Positions 44,852-54,783 are shown, numbered from the stretch's first letter. The stretch: 64,000 bases of DNA from Nostoc foliaceum FACHB-393 (GCF_014698505.1 NZ_JACJTD010000003.1:248001-312000); one strand, 5' to 3'. Translations and numbers: made by a program. Notes: generated by a model not told the origin, from the sequence alone.

Positions 44852-46450
44852 ATGACCAAAGCACCTGTTGCTCCTGTGGTGCTAGTCATTTTAGACGGAT
44901 GGGGCTACTGCGAGGAAAAGCGAGGAAACGCTATTGTTGCTGCTAAAACTCCCATTGTGGAAAGTTTATGGGCAGCTTACCCGCATACCCTCATTCGCAC
45001 ATCAGGAAAAGCCGTAGGGTTGCCAGAAGGTCAAATGGGCAACTCGGAAGTAGGTCATTTGAACATTGGTGCTGGGCGAGTTGTACCGCAAGAACTGGTA
45101 CGCATCTCTGATGCGGTCGAAGACGGTTCTATTGCCTTAAACCCAGCACTCGTCAAAATTTGCCAGGAAGTTCGCTCTCGGAATAGCAAGCTGCATCTAG
45201 TCGGGCTTTGTTCTGAGGGAGGGGTACATTCGCATATTACCCATCTATTCGGACTACTTGACTTAGCTAAAGACCAGCGAATTCCAGAAGTTTTTATTCA
45301 CGCCATCACCGATGGTCGTGACACCGCCCCAACTGACGGTGTAAGAGCAATCACACTGCTGCAAGATTATATAGACCGTACAGGCATTGGACGCATAGTC
45401 ACCCTCAGCGGTCGCTACTACGCGATGGATCGCGATCACCGCTGGGATCGGGTCAAACGCGCCTATGATGTGATGATCCAAGATGGTACAGGTGATAATC
45501 GCACGGCTGTGGAAATCTTGCAAGAATCTTACGCCGAAGGGGTAAAAGATGAATTTATCAACCCCATCCGAATTGCACCCGGCGCAATAGAACCAGGGGA
45601 TGGAGTGATATTTTTCAACTTCCGCCCCGATCGCTCCAGACAACTGACTCAAGCTTTGGTCAGTCCCACATTTAACGGTTTTGAAAGACAGCAAATTACA
45701 CCACTGTCTTTTGTCACGTTTACACAGTATGATTCAGACTTACCCGTGGCTGTAGCCTTTGAGCCTCAGAATCTCAGTAACATTTTGGGAGAAGTGATTG
45801 CCAATCATGGACTGAATCAGTTCCGCACCGCTGAAACAGAAAAATACGCCCACGTCACCTATTTCTTTAATGGGGGACTGGAGGAACCTTTTGCTGGAGA
45901 AGATCGGGAACTGGTAAGCAGCCCGATGGTAGCAACTTACGATCACGCCCCAGCGATGTCAGCAGCAGCAGTTACAGATGTTGCGATCGCTGCGATTCAA
46001 AAGGGTATATATTCCCTAGTTGTGATTAACTATGCCAACCCAGACATGGTAGGGCATACGGGTCAAATAGACGCTACCATTACAGCAATTGAAACAGTAG
46101 ATCGCTGTTTGGGTCGCTTGTTAGAAAGCGTTATCAAAGCTGGCGGCACAACAATTATTACTGCCGATCACGGCAACGCTGAGTATATGCTAGATGATGG
46201 GGGTAATCCCTGGACGGCTCATACCACTAATCCAGTCCCCTTCATCTTAGTGGAAGGAGAGAAAGTCAAAATCCCTGGATATGGTACAAATGTCGAACTG
46301 CGAAGCGATGGCAAGCTATCCGACATCGCCCCCACAATTCTAGAGATTTTACAGCTACCTCAGCCACCAGAAATGACCGGGCGATCGCTGCTGAAAACAG
46401 CAGATTATGAACTGCAACGCACTCGCACACCCGTGCAAGTAGGACTGTAA
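44852..46450 (+). CDS. gpmI: 2,3-bisphosphoglycerate-independent phosphoglycerate mutase
   Basis: 532 residues. It interconverts 3- and 2-phosphoglycerate in glycolysis, with two Mn ions and a phosphoserine intermediate. Visible: LVILDGWGYCEE (metal Asp), GQMGNSEVGHLNIGAGRVVP (nucleophile Ser in NSEVGH), HAITDGRDTAPTDG, GRYYAMDRDHRWDRVKRAYD, FFNFRPDRSRQLTQA and TITADHGNAEYMLDD (metal ligands). Confidence 0.98.
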   Translation: MTKAPVAPVVLVILDGWGYCEEKRGNAIVAAKTPIVESLWAAYPHTLIRTSGKAVGLPEGQMGNSEVGHLNIGAGRVVPQELVRISDAVEDGSIALNPALVKICQEVRSRNSKLHLVGLCSEGGVHSHITHLFGLLDLAKDQRIPEVFIHAITDGRDTAPTDGVRAITLLQDYIDRTGIGRIVTLSGRYYAMDRDHRWDRVKRAYDVMIQDGTGDNRTAVEILQESYAEGVKDEFINPIRIAPGAIEPGDGVIFFNFRPDRSRQLTQALVSPTFNGFERQQITPLSFVTFTQYDSDLPVAVAFEPQNLSNILGEVIANHGLNQFRTAETEKYAHVTYFFNGGLEEPFAGEDRELVSSPMVATYDHAPAMSAAAVTDVAIAAIQKGIYSLVVINYANPDMVGHTGQIDATITAIETVDRCLGRLLESVIKAGGTTIITADHGNAEYMLDDGGNPWTAHTTNPVPFILVEGEKVKIPGYGTNVELRSDGKLSDIAPTILEILQLPQPPEMTGRSLLKTADYELQRTRTPVQVGL

Positions 46451-46548
46451 AAGAGTTAGGAGTTAATAATTAAGAGTTAAGAGTTAATAATGAAGAGTGA
46501 TGAATTAAAACTTTTCTAACTCCTAACTCCCAACCCTGACTCCTGTTT
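46451..46548. repeat. Tandem heptamer block between gpmI and secG
   Basis: GAGTTAGGAGTTAATAATTA and AAGAGTTAAGAGTTAATAAT units are followed by the complementary-type CTAACTCCTAACTCC. Non-coding. Confidence 0.8.
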
Positions 46549-46578
46549 TTTAAAACTTGTTATAAATGAGATTCAACC

Positions 46579-46812
46579 ATGACAGTTACTAATATCGTGC
46601 AAGGCATTTGGGCGTTTTCCGCCACTGGTTTGATTATCTTGGTTTTACTGCATAGCCCCAAAGGTGATGGCATTGGAGCGATTGGCGGACAAGCCCAGCT
46701 ATTTAGCAGCACCAAGAGTGCAGAAAACACCTTAAACCGAATTACTTGGGCATTGACAGTAATTTTTCTCGGTTTAACAGTAGTTTTAAGTGCTGGTTGG
46801 CTGCCTAAATAA
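46579..46812 (+). CDS. secG: Preprotein translocase subunit SecG
   Basis: 77 residues with two membrane helices (about 8-24 and 53-72) and the conserved cytosolic loop LHSPKGDGIGAIGGQAQLFS followed by TKSAENTLNRITW. It completes SecYEG with the SecY encoded at 28275. The metalloprotease ATG follows 10 bases after the stop. Confidence 0.95.
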   Translation: MTVTNIVQGIWAFSATGLIILVLLHSPKGDGIGAIGGQAQLFSSTKSAENTLNRITWALTVIFLGLTVVLSAGWLPK

Positions 46813-46822
46813 GGATAGGTCA

Positions 46823-47626
46823 ATGGGGAAAAAAACCCAACACCCGATACTTAACACCCTAATAAATTTAATTTCACGACGGTTAATTACAGCTCTTGCC
46901 TTGTTTATTGGCACAGGGCTGTTAATCTTTTTTATTAATATCCAGTCGAGTGATGGGTTTACAATAATACCAAAACATGCATATTCAGACTTAATAATCT
47001 CTCTCCCTCCATCATCTCCCCGAAAACCCCATCCCTTACCGCCCAAACTTGCAGAGTGGCAAGATAGCATTAACAGCGGTGACTATTTTTCCCAAGTCAC
47101 AACAAGCCAAGTAGGTTATTTAGTTTGGTCGCAATTTCCCATTCGAGTTTACGTAGAACCACCACAAGCCCTTAGCGAAAAACAAGCTCAAGCATGGATT
47201 AACGCTGTCTTACAGGGTGTACAAGAATGGAGTACTTATTTGCCTTTGACAATAGTCGAACAGCCAAAAATTGCTGATATTACCATTGTGCGAAAAGCGC
47301 CACCTCTACAAATTTCCCCTAGTAGTAATATACCCCGTGCGCGATCAGCACAAACTACTTACGAGTTATACACCACCAACAAAGTTTTATCCCACCGCTT
47401 CACCATCTTGTTAAGTCCCAGTCAAACAGGTGAGTATCTGATTGCCGCTACCCGCCACGAATTCGGTCATGCACTGGGAATTTGGGGTCATAGTCCGCTA
47501 CAAACTGATGCTTTATACTTTTCCCAAGTTCGTAACCCGTCGCCTATTTCTCCCAGAGATATAAATACTTTAAAGCGGGTTTATGAACAGCCAACCAGTT
47601 TAGGATGGTCTTTAGTGGAGAATTAA
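46823..47626 (+). CDS. Membrane-anchored zinc metalloprotease, matrixin-like
   Basis: 267 residues from the ATG at 46823 (AAGGAT upstream); a start at 46790 would overlap secG and is less likely. One membrane anchor (about 22-44) places the catalytic domain outside the cytoplasm. The zinc motif is HEFGHALGIWGHS at 212-224. Compared with the metzincin HExxHxxGxxH, the third His sits one position later (+11). It resembles a predicted-protease type I have seen in cyanobacteria. SecG is immediately upstream. Substrate unknown. Confidence 0.85.
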   Translation: MGKKTQHPILNTLINLISRRLITALALFIGTGLLIFFINIQSSDGFTIIPKHAYSDLIISLPPSSPRKPHPLPPKLAEWQDSINSGDYFSQVTTSQVGYLVWSQFPIRVYVEPPQALSEKQAQAWINAVLQGVQEWSTYLPLTIVEQPKIADITIVRKAPPLQISPSSNIPRARSAQTTYELYTTNKVLSHRFTILLSPSQTGEYLIAATRHEFGHALGIWGHSPLQTDALYFSQVRNPSPISPRDINTLKRVYEQPTSLGWSLVEN

Positions 47627-47743
47627 AAGATTAATTGATCAATATGATTACTTTTACTTAAAAATCCTACGTTCGCGTTTTGTAGAAACTAGCTACAAGT
47701 TATACACATGAATATGTTTAGCGTAAAGAATCAAAATTTAAGA

Positions 47744-48187
47744 TTAAGGCAACCAATTTTTATCCAAAATTTGCTCTAAGGTATAAGGACATAATTCAGG
47801 TAAATTAGTTAGCTTTGTTTTAGTCTTAACATAATCTAAAGCATTGCTATAAATTACGCTGAAATTATCCTCTAAATGTTTGCGTAAATTGGCACTTAAA
47901 TCTTCATTTACTTGATTACGAAAACTAATAATTTCCGCAGCCCAATGGTTAGCATTTCTTGGCTTTTCTAAATCCCAATATTGATAAAGTAATAAATGTC
48001 TAATAATTTGTTCCAATAAACTTTTTACTCGCCTTTTTTCATTCTTAGCCAAATCTTCCAATTCTTCTATTAAGTTTTCATAGTCAATGTCTGCTAATTG
48101 TCGATTTTTGAGACATTTAATAGTCTCCTCTAACCATTGCAGGTAATTGGATTCATATAATGTTTTTATGTCGAGGATTGTAGTCAT
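47744..48187 (-). CDS. DUF29 family protein
   Basis: 147 residues, all-helical DUF29: LYESNYLQWLEETIKCLKNR, DYENLIEELEDLAKNEKRRV, LLEQIIRHLLLYQYWDLEKP and the C-terminal LPELCPYTLEQILDKNWLP. It is only distantly like the DUF29 copy at 38098. It sits between the metalloprotease and its decayed copy. Function unknown. Confidence 0.88.
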   Translation of the reverse strand: MTTILDIKTLYESNYLQWLEETIKCLKNRQLADIDYENLIEELEDLAKNEKRRVKSLLEQIIRHLLLYQYWDLEKPRNANHWAAEIISFRNQVNEDLSANLRKHLEDNFSVIYSNALDYVKTKTKLTNLPELCPYTLEQILDKNWLP

Positions 48188-48276
48188 TTGTTGATTACGT
48201 AGCTTTAATTTACTGTTATTTATTATTTAATATTAACTAATATATTAATTTTTGCCGAGAATGATTTACATTTTAT

Positions 48277-48408
48277 GACTTTATGATGACACCTAGTCTA
48301 ACAGGTGAGTATGTCCAAGCCACTGTCTGTCAGGAACTAGATCAAGAATTGGAAATATAGGATGATAATCAATTACAAACTGATGCTTTATATAGGATTT
48401 TTAAATAA
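48277..48408 (+). pseudogene. Decayed fragment of the neighbouring metalloprotease gene
   Basis: This stretch aligns with the end of the metalloprotease gene (about 47400-47520). TGEYVQATVCQELDQELEI, a TAG at 48358-48360, then DDNQLQTDALY matches TGEYLIAATRHEFGHALGI and GHSPLQTDALY. DNA identity is clear at both ends (AACAGGTGAGTAT and TACAAACTGATGCTTTATA). The catalytic His and Glu positions have changed (HEFGH to QELDQ) and a stop interrupts it, so it is a dead remnant of a duplication. Confidence 0.75.
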
Positions 48409-48551
48409 ATACACTTAGGGGAGCAAGTGCCTTGCGGAGTTTCCCAACGCTCGATAGCATTCGCACAGCGTCTCAGTAGAGAAGCGTTAGCGATTGTGCA
48501 TAGTGTTTAACTCGCTATTGCTGCGCTATTCATTGTAACAACTGGCATCCC
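48409..48551. repeat. Dispersed repeat region with GTCTCAGTAGAGAAGCG core
   Basis: The palindromic core at about 48470-48493 is related to that at 8150 (GTCTCGTAGAGAAG). It lies between the protease remnant and the GT4 gene. No ORF. Confidence 0.45.
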
Positions 48552-49700
48552 CTAGGCTCTGCGACTTAGTGGTAGAGGTCGCTGTGCTAAAACTTCTTTA
48601 TAAAGTTCTTCGAGTAGAGTAATATTTTTACTTAGGGTATAGCGGTCTAATATACGCTGTCTGGCTTTTTGCCCTAGTAAGGTTGTTAACTCTGGATGGT
48701 CTTGCAAGACTGGCAAGAGGGTTCGTAATTGCGATCGCGCTGTTTTAGTACTAATAACTATACCTGCGCCCTTTTCCAATACTTCTCCATCTGCACCCAC
48801 GTCTGTTGCTAAACAAGCTAGCCCACATGACATACCTTCTAACAAAGATAGGGACAAACCCTCTACCAATGAAGGCAAAATAAATACATCTGCACCCCGC
48901 AAAATTTCGATGCGTCGGTCTTCATCAGCTACAAATCCCAACCAGATAATGCCGTATTCTGAACCATAAAATGGCTCTAAGGAAGATTTCAAAGGGCCAT
49001 CCCCAACAATTAGCAACTTACTACCAGACCCCATTGCCGACTGCTTCCAAGCCCGGAGGAGGGCTTCGACATTTTTCTCGGGCGCTATGCGACCTTGATA
49101 GACAAACAAGCGTTCGGCTTTAAATTCTGATTTGACTTGAGAAAATCCTGGAGAATACTTGGCAGTATCAACACCGTTGGGAATTACGGCAATATTTTCT
49201 TTCCTCACACCCATACCTGCCAATAATTCTCGCTGAATTTGGGAAAATACAATCACGCGATCGTAGTTAACTAAAAAAGGCGCGTAAAGCTGATAAGCCA
49301 AAAGTTGTGTTCCCGATATCAGCTTTGCCCCCTTGCCAGCAAACGGTGTGTGAAAAGTGGCAACTAGCGGCAACTTCAGTTCCTCACAGATTTCCGGTAG
49401 AAAAAAGTCTAGAGGAGATAGTGTCAAGGAAGCATGGACTATATCTGGCTTGATTTTCCGCAGTGAATCGGTTAAAACTTTGGTCGCTTTAAAAGTGGGA
49501 ATTGTGTAAACCTGCGACTTGTAAATGAAAGGTAGGGAAACCTCTCGGAGATTTGGCCAGTTGTCAGGTTCAGATTCTTCTTGGGCAAAGTGAAGAAAGC
49601 TAACTTGATGTTCCTTGTCTAGTAAGGCATTTGTAATTTCTCTACTGTAGGTAACATTGCCACAAAAGGGTGATTTTTTTCCAATCCAGGCTATACGCAT
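48552..49700 (-). CDS. GT4-family glycosyltransferase
   Basis: 382 residues, GT-B fold. The N-terminus is MRIAWIGKKSPFCGNVTYS with the glycine-rich loop shifted; the donor domain has FVYQGRIAPEKNVEALLRAW, LLIVGDGPL, WLGFVADEDRRIEILRGADV and the E-x7-E motif in PSLVEGLSLSLLEGMSCGL. It is a retaining transferase using a nucleotide sugar, perhaps for glycolipid or exopolysaccharide. The genes around it do not fix the product. Confidence 0.9.
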   Translation of the reverse strand: MRIAWIGKKSPFCGNVTYSREITNALLDKEHQVSFLHFAQEESEPDNWPNLREVSLPFIYKSQVYTIPTFKATKVLTDSLRKIKPDIVHASLTLSPLDFFLPEICEELKLPLVATFHTPFAGKGAKLISGTQLLAYQLYAPFLVNYDRVIVFSQIQRELLAGMGVRKENIAVIPNGVDTAKYSPGFSQVKSEFKAERLFVYQGRIAPEKNVEALLRAWKQSAMGSGSKLLIVGDGPLKSSLEPFYGSEYGIIWLGFVADEDRRIEILRGADVFILPSLVEGLSLSLLEGMSCGLACLATDVGADGEVLEKGAGIVISTKTARSQLRTLLPVLQDHPELTTLLGQKARQRILDRYTLSKNITLLEELYKEVLAQRPLPLSRRA

Positions 49701-50051
49701 TCTTTATTTAGCTGTAAGAAAAGCGGGTTTGATCTATTACTTGTGTGTCCTTCGTGATTTTTATTTTATCTAGCTATACTTGCTGGTTTTTTAGTTATTA
49801 CAAATTTCCAACAGAATTTAGTTTAAAAAGCCTATTTTAAGCTATTAAACCAGTTGATTTATGGCTTTATTTATTCTACTTATAAGTTGTTAGTTTCTCA
49901 TGTTTAAACAACTTATTCTGACTAATGTCAGATTGATATCCCGCAAGTATGTGATAAATTTTCACTGACCACAGTTTACCATGAACAGAAAAGCTTTAAG
50001 TAAATATTAATTACTTAAAAGTAATGAATAATAGCTCGTGTTAGCTGATAA
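49701..50051. other. AT-rich intergenic region
   Basis: About 350 bases between the MFS gene end and the GT4 start, both on the minus strand. It probably holds the GT4 promoter. I see no ORF or strong hairpin. Confidence 0.4.
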
Positions 50052-51695
50052 CTACTTCTGTGAGTTATACCAAGTTAATATACCTCCTGAAAAGACGATC
50101 GCAGCTAATCCCAAAAAAACTGCCTGTAATCCTACAAAGGTTTCTGCTACACCTGCTAATGCCAAAGGTAAGGAGAGAGCAATATTAATTACATTGTTTT
50201 GTAAACCAAAGACTTTACCACGCATTTCTGGAGGTGTTTCTGTTTGGATGGCTGTTTGCATGGGAATACCCACTAGCGCCCCAAAGATACCTAATAGCGC
50301 CACCAGTAACAGAACTAGCCACAGTTGAGTTGTAAATATTGACAGACCAATCAGGGATGCTGCCATGCCCATACAACCACACAGACTTAGTTGGATATAG
50401 GAGAAGCGTTGACCAAATTGACCGAGAATTGTTGCTCCAGCAGCGATACCAACGCCGCCGGCTGCTAGTAAAAAGCCGAACTGAGAGGCTTTCATGTTAG
50501 GAATGATTTCCGCCATGCGAACGGCTAGAACAGTTAATGCTGCAAAGACAGAAAACAAGATAATCAGCTGAAGCAAAGCATTGCGGACGCGATGATTTGC
50601 TTTGAGGTAGGCAAAGCCATCCCGCAAGTCAGAGAATACGTGAGGGAATTCTGTATCGGGGTCGTGGTGTTTTTCGTTAGTTGCCAACAGGAACAAAATT
50701 AGTCCTGCGATCGCATAACTACCACCTACTAAAAATTCTTTGCCCAAACTACCACTACCACCAATTTGCAGCCAAAGTCCATCGGCGATCGCTAACAATG
50801 GTTCCCCAACAGCAAACCCAACAATCACCGATGCCATCATCGTTGTCGTATAAAGCGAATTTGCCGAGAGTAAATCCTGTTCTTCTACTATTAAGGGAAT
50901 TGCCGCCTGTTCTGCCGGTGCAAAAAACTGCGTCAGCGTGGAAACTAAAAAAGTCACACCCAGGATAATCAAAAAACCCACTGGCAGGACTCCTATGGGT
51001 TTCCAGCCATGAGTCAACCACAGCAGGAAGGGAATTGACAAAACCAGGATGCCGCGCCACATATTTGTCGCCACCAGCACAGCCTTTTTCGACCAACGAT
51101 CAACAAATACCCCAGCAACGGAACCAAATAATACGGCGGGAATCGTAAAAGCCATCATCAAAACTGACACCCAACCACTAATACTCTGATTACTAGCCTG
51201 AAACTGAGTATTAATCAAAGCAATCATCAGCACTAAATAAACTTTATCTGCTAGTTGGGAGAAAACTTGACCGCCCCAAAGAGCCAGGAAATTAGGGTTT
51301 TTTAATACAGGCAAAAATCCCTGTTGTTTGACATTTCCTGAACCAGTTTCTCCACCTGAACCAGATACATCTAATTTTTGTGGTTCTTTTTCTGGAATAG
51401 TCTTTACTGGCAAACTCTGTCCGTTGCTATCTCCTTGAGTAATGGTTAATTTGTCCTCAGATTGTGTTTCTGATTGACTTGGAACATCAGTTTTTGGGAT
51501 CTGGGCTGTCCAACTTTGATCGTTTTTAGAAACATCTTTTGGGGACATTTCTTGGCCATTGATTTGACTAGGTGTACACTTGGAAACGGCGCTCAAGTGA
51601 TTCCTGACTGTAGGTTCTGATACCCTATTCTGTTTTTTGGCGAGGCTTGGTGACAAAGGCAGGATTTTTTTATCCAAATCAGACGGTTGCATCAT
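50052..51695 (-). CDS. MFS transporter with long hydrophilic N-terminal extension
   Basis: About 547 residues. Residues 1 to about 125 are hydrophilic and low complexity (many Ser, Gln, Lys, Pro). They are followed by about 12 membrane helices of an MFS_3/EntS-like exporter ([61 protein letters not shown] loop). A TTG at 51707 gives a longer frame, but ATG at 51695 or 51692 is more likely. The start overlaps the recO stop by 17 bases, so the two are coupled. Substrate unknown. Confidence 0.88.
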   Translation of the reverse strand: MMQPSDLDKKILPLSPSLAKKQNRVSEPTVRNHLSAVSKCTPSQINGQEMSPKDVSKNDQSWTAQIPKTDVPSQSETQSEDKLTITQGDSNGQSLPVKTIPEKEPQKLDVSGSGGETGSGNVKQQGFLPVLKNPNFLALWGGQVFSQLADKVYLVLMIALINTQFQASNQSISGWVSVLMMAFTIPAVLFGSVAGVFVDRWSKKAVLVATNMWRGILVLSIPFLLWLTHGWKPIGVLPVGFLIILGVTFLVSTLTQFFAPAEQAAIPLIVEEQDLLSANSLYTTTMMASVIVGFAVGEPLLAIADGLWLQIGGSGSLGKEFLVGGSYAIAGLILFLLATNEKHHDPDTEFPHVFSDLRDGFAYLKANHRVRNALLQLIILFSVFAALTVLAVRMAEIIPNMKASQFGFLLAAGGVGIAAGATILGQFGQRFSYIQLSLCGCMGMAASLIGLSIFTTQLWLVLLLVALLGIFGALVGIPMQTAIQTETPPEMRGKVFGLQNNVINIALSLPLALAGVAETFVGLQAVFLGLAAIVFSGGILTWYNSQK

Positions 51696-52608
51696 GGTTG
51701 GCAGCAAAATAAGAGTCGATCAAGGTAGCAGAGCGAATAGGGCGACCTAATTGATACTGAGCATACTGGCGCAAAATCTGCTCAACAGATAACCAGTGAT
51801 GATCTCTAGCACCATCAATTTGCATTATCTCTGGTTGTGACAGATGTTGAAGCAAAGCCAGTTCCATAGCACCCGGACGACTAGAAATCACAGGTATTTC
51901 TTGCCGATGCACAACAACTGTTTGGGAGCCAGGTTTTGGCGGTGATGGAATAATGGGGCGATTAGGTGATGGAGAAAAAGATGAATTTCTTTGTATCCCC
52001 CTCTCTCTCTCTCCCTCTCTTCGTAAACGTTCCCAAGCTTCTAAGCAAACCGTTCCACCCGCAGGGATGCTAAATCCTACCTGCCAGTTGGGGTCTGTAA
52101 AGTCTGGCTTTAGCGAACGCCCAGATAGGCAGCAGATTTGCACTTGCGGCGTTACTCCTGCTAAGGCTAAAAGGTGAAACACCCCATGAGCCAGATGAGC
52201 CAAAACACCAGATGCATTAGCACTAGACAACGCCTCCAACCGATGGAGATGTTCATTGAACAACTCATAAAGTTCTTCTTGGGGTTGTTCGCTCAAACCT
52301 TGACACAGGACTATTTCTGCTAAATACTGGCTGGCAGCCAATTTTCCCAAATCTTTAGCTAAACCAGGATAAGTTTTTAACGTCTGTGCTTGAGTAATTT
52401 TATCAAGCGATCGCCCTTTCGCAATCAATAGTTCATTCACAACGAACATACCACTCCTGCCGCCCAGGCTGGAGTTGTGCTTGCGTGCCCCTGGAGCCAC
52501 TGCTCGAATCAGACCAAATTCTGGTGTTAAAATCGTCACTATTTTATCCGATTCTCCCAGCACCTGAGTTTTAAGATTAATTCCCGTTGCTTTGTAGTTT
52601 CTACTCAT
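51679..52608 (-). CDS. recO: DNA repair protein RecO
   Basis: 309 residues. RecO loads RecA with RecR and anneals SSB-coated strands. The N-terminal OB fold is [20 protein letters not shown], then [20 protein letters not shown]; the helical part has [15 protein letters not shown]. It is longer than the usual ~240-270 residues: about residues 195-235 are a low-complexity insert ([29 protein letters not shown]) encoded by CT-rich repeat DNA at about 51955-52025. Confidence 0.95.
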   Translation of the reverse strand: MSRNYKATGINLKTQVLGESDKIVTILTPEFGLIRAVAPGARKHNSSLGGRSGMFVVNELLIAKGRSLDKITQAQTLKTYPGLAKDLGKLAASQYLAEIVLCQGLSEQPQEELYELFNEHLHRLEALSSANASGVLAHLAHGVFHLLALAGVTPQVQICCLSGRSLKPDFTDPNWQVGFSIPAGGTVCLEAWERLRREGERERGIQRNSSFSPSPNRPIIPSPPKPGSQTVVVHRQEIPVISSRPGAMELALLQHLSQPEIMQIDGARDHHWLSVEQILRQYAQYQLGRPIRSATLIDSYFAANHDATV

Positions 52609-52682
52609 TAGTCATTAGTCATTGGTCATTGGTCATTGGTCATTGGTCATTGGTCATTAGGTTAGGACAAAGGACAAATGAC
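52609..52682. repeat. STRR heptamer block upstream of recO
   Basis: About eight GTCATTG/GTCATTA heptamers followed by GGACAAAGGACAAATGAC. It lies between recO and deoC. Confidence 0.85.
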
Positions 52683-52729
52683 TTAGACGTGCCAGCAGTT
52701 TCCCGCGGGGTAGAACGAGAAACAAATGA

Positions 52730-53410
52730 CTATTCATCCTTTCCCAGATTATCGCGCTGGCGGATCAAATCGATACCGCGAGATGTGCCTAATCTAGTAG
52801 CACCCGCTACGATTAAGTCTAGGGCTTGATTGATAGTGCGTATACCACCCGAAGCTTTAATTCCTACCCTTTCTTTTGCCAATTCCTGCAAAAGTCGTAC
52901 ATCTGCCACTGTTGCACCACCATTCCAACCTGTACTAGTTTTTAAGAATGCCGCTCCCGCCTCCATAGCTATTTCAGCAGCTATTTTTTTTTCCGCATCT
53001 GTCAACAGGTTGGTTTCTAAAATTACCTTGACAGTTTGCCCCGTCTCTTCACAAATTTCGGCAATTTCCCGGTGGGCTTCTTCAGTTTTTCCAGCTTTCA
53101 ACCAGCCCAAGTTCATTACCACATCCAACTCAGTGGCCCCATTATCCGCCGCTTCTTGAGCCTCATACAGTTTCACTGCTGAAGTCGTTGCACCAGTAGG
53201 AAAGCCAATCACCGTACAGACTTTCGGGTTCTTGCCGTGTAGGAGTTCGACTGCTTGTTTGACATAGGCGGGGTGCAAGCAAACCGCCGCAAAATTGAAT
53301 CTGTATGCTTCTTCACACCACTGCTCAACCTGCTCTGGAGTAGCCGTTGGCATTAAGAGGGAGTGATCGATAAATGGCGCAATATCAATATCGGGATAGT
53401 CTGCTGCCAT
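52730..53410 (-). CDS. deoC: Deoxyribose-phosphate aldolase
   Basis: 226 residues. It cleaves 2-deoxyribose 5-phosphate to glyceraldehyde 3-phosphate and acetaldehyde in deoxynucleoside breakdown. Visible: [46 protein letters not shown], and the Schiff-base Lys in [13 protein letters not shown], then [11 protein letters not shown]. It is upstream of recO on the same strand. Confidence 0.97.
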   Translation of the reverse strand: MAADYPDIDIAPFIDHSLLMPTATPEQVEQWCEEAYRFNFAAVCLHPAYVKQAVELLHGKNPKVCTVIGFPTGATTSAVKLYEAQEAADNGATELDVVMNLGWLKAGKTEEAHREIAEICEETGQTVKVILETNLLTDAEKKIAAEIAMEAGAAFLKTSTGWNGGATVADVRLLQELAKERVGIKASGGIRTINQALDLIVAGATRLGTSRGIDLIRQRDNLGKDE

Positions 53411-53580
53411 CGTGTCTTCTGCCAGTGATTGATTATTAAACTTTATAAAAAATTAAAACATTTCTTATATATATATTAAACCATATTTATTACGAGTTTA
53501 TTCTGAAAAGAAGCTGCTGACTTCTATCGGATGTCGGCTTTGTAGATATTGCGGAATTACTGTAAGTGTTTAAGTTGACA

Positions 53581-54759
53581 TTAGGCAGTAGTAGGCTTAG
53601 AAATATCAACACCATTTGTGAAGTCAGTGCCTAAGAAGTTAATAATATTTTTAGCTAACGCCTTCGATGCCAAATATGGGACACCATTACCAATAGTTTT
53701 AAACATATTCGTGAGCGACATATTTTCTGGAAGTACAAAATTTGCAGGTAAAGATTGTATCGCTAAAGCTTCTGCCACAGATATTCGGCGGATTTTATAG
53801 GGATGCAAATGTACTTCATTATTTCCATAGCAAGCTGTTGGTGAATAACGCCATCTGTGAAGACGCTTAAAAGACTTTTTAGAATCATCTCCTTCATCAA
53901 TAGCAGTAAATCTTGTAATGCCTGCCCTTGGTTGAAAACAGTGTTCAGCATTGGGATGCTTCAGAACATTATTTTTTCTAAACCAGTATTCTACGGTGAG
54001 TTCTTGAGGGATGCCATCAGGACAAGGCATAATGGAATTTTCTTCAAATGGTTCGCACTTACGCCAAGGATAAGCAAAAACATTTTTTCGAGGATATAAA
54101 ATATGATTATCCCAAGGAAAATGTCTCTCAGTTATTGACTTTTCACTACCGAATTTTATTCCTATATCCTTGATAAAATTATTTCGGAAACCAATGAGAA
54201 TAATTCTTTCTCTATCCTGGGGTACACCATATTCGATAGCATTAATTAACCGCTCTGTTAATATATAGCCTGATTCCAGTAATTGTTGCTTAAGCGATTC
54301 AAAAAATAAACGGTGCTTTGTCGTTCTCCACAACCCCTTAACGTTCTCAAATAAAAAGAAATCTGGAAGATTGCGGCAAATTAATTCAACGTAAGAAGCG
54401 GAAAGTTTGCCATTATCTCCTAAACATCCTCTATTTTTCCCGCCAATAGAAAAATCAGGACAGGGAGGCCCGCCAATGAAGCCGACAATATTACTAGATT
54501 TGCGGCAGTCTTGTACTAACTCCTGGAGATGTTGTATTTGTAAACCTTCGAGAAGTTGGGTTACGTCTCCTACTTCTCCGTCATAATACCCATATTCTGG
54601 CAACGGCAGATTGAGAACCTGCCGTGAGTAGCGGTATGCAGCCATGAATGAGGAAAAAATCTCATTTACATAAACAATGTTAAAACCGCTGCTTTCAAAA
54701 CCTAAATCTAGGAATCCTGAACCAGCAAAAAAGGAGAAAATACAAGGGCGATCGCTCAT
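53581..54759 (-). CDS. C5-cytosine DNA methyltransferase, apparently orphan
   Basis: 392 residues from the ATG at 54759 (a TTG at 54783 adds eight). Motifs in order: I IFSFFAGSGFLDLGFESSG; IV GFIGGPPCPDFS with the catalytic Cys100; VI FFLFENVKG; VIII GVPQDRERIILIGFR; then a variable target-recognition region (about 190-300); IX/X RRISVAEALAIQSLP and MFKTIGNGVP. All catalytic motifs look intact. No restriction endonuclease or Vsr nuclease is adjacent, so it may be a solitary epigenetic or protective methylase. Recognition site unknown. Confidence 0.92.
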   Translation of the reverse strand: MSDRPCIFSFFAGSGFLDLGFESSGFNIVYVNEIFSSFMAAYRYSRQVLNLPLPEYGYYDGEVGDVTQLLEGLQIQHLQELVQDCRKSSNIVGFIGGPPCPDFSIGGKNRGCLGDNGKLSASYVELICRNLPDFFLFENVKGLWRTTKHRLFFESLKQQLLESGYILTERLINAIEYGVPQDRERIILIGFRNNFIKDIGIKFGSEKSITERHFPWDNHILYPRKNVFAYPWRKCEPFEENSIMPCPDGIPQELTVEYWFRKNNVLKHPNAEHCFQPRAGITRFTAIDEGDDSKKSFKRLHRWRYSPTACYGNNEVHLHPYKIRRISVAEALAIQSLPANFVLPENMSLTNMFKTIGNGVPYLASKALAKNIINFLGTDFTNGVDISKPTTA

Positions 54760-54783
54760 TGAATGACTAGTTTTATAAAACAA

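Noticed and set aside
48283..48360. Small plus-strand ORF from ATG at 48283
   Set aside because: It is the decayed copy of the metalloprotease segment, stops at 48358 and has lost the catalytic residues.
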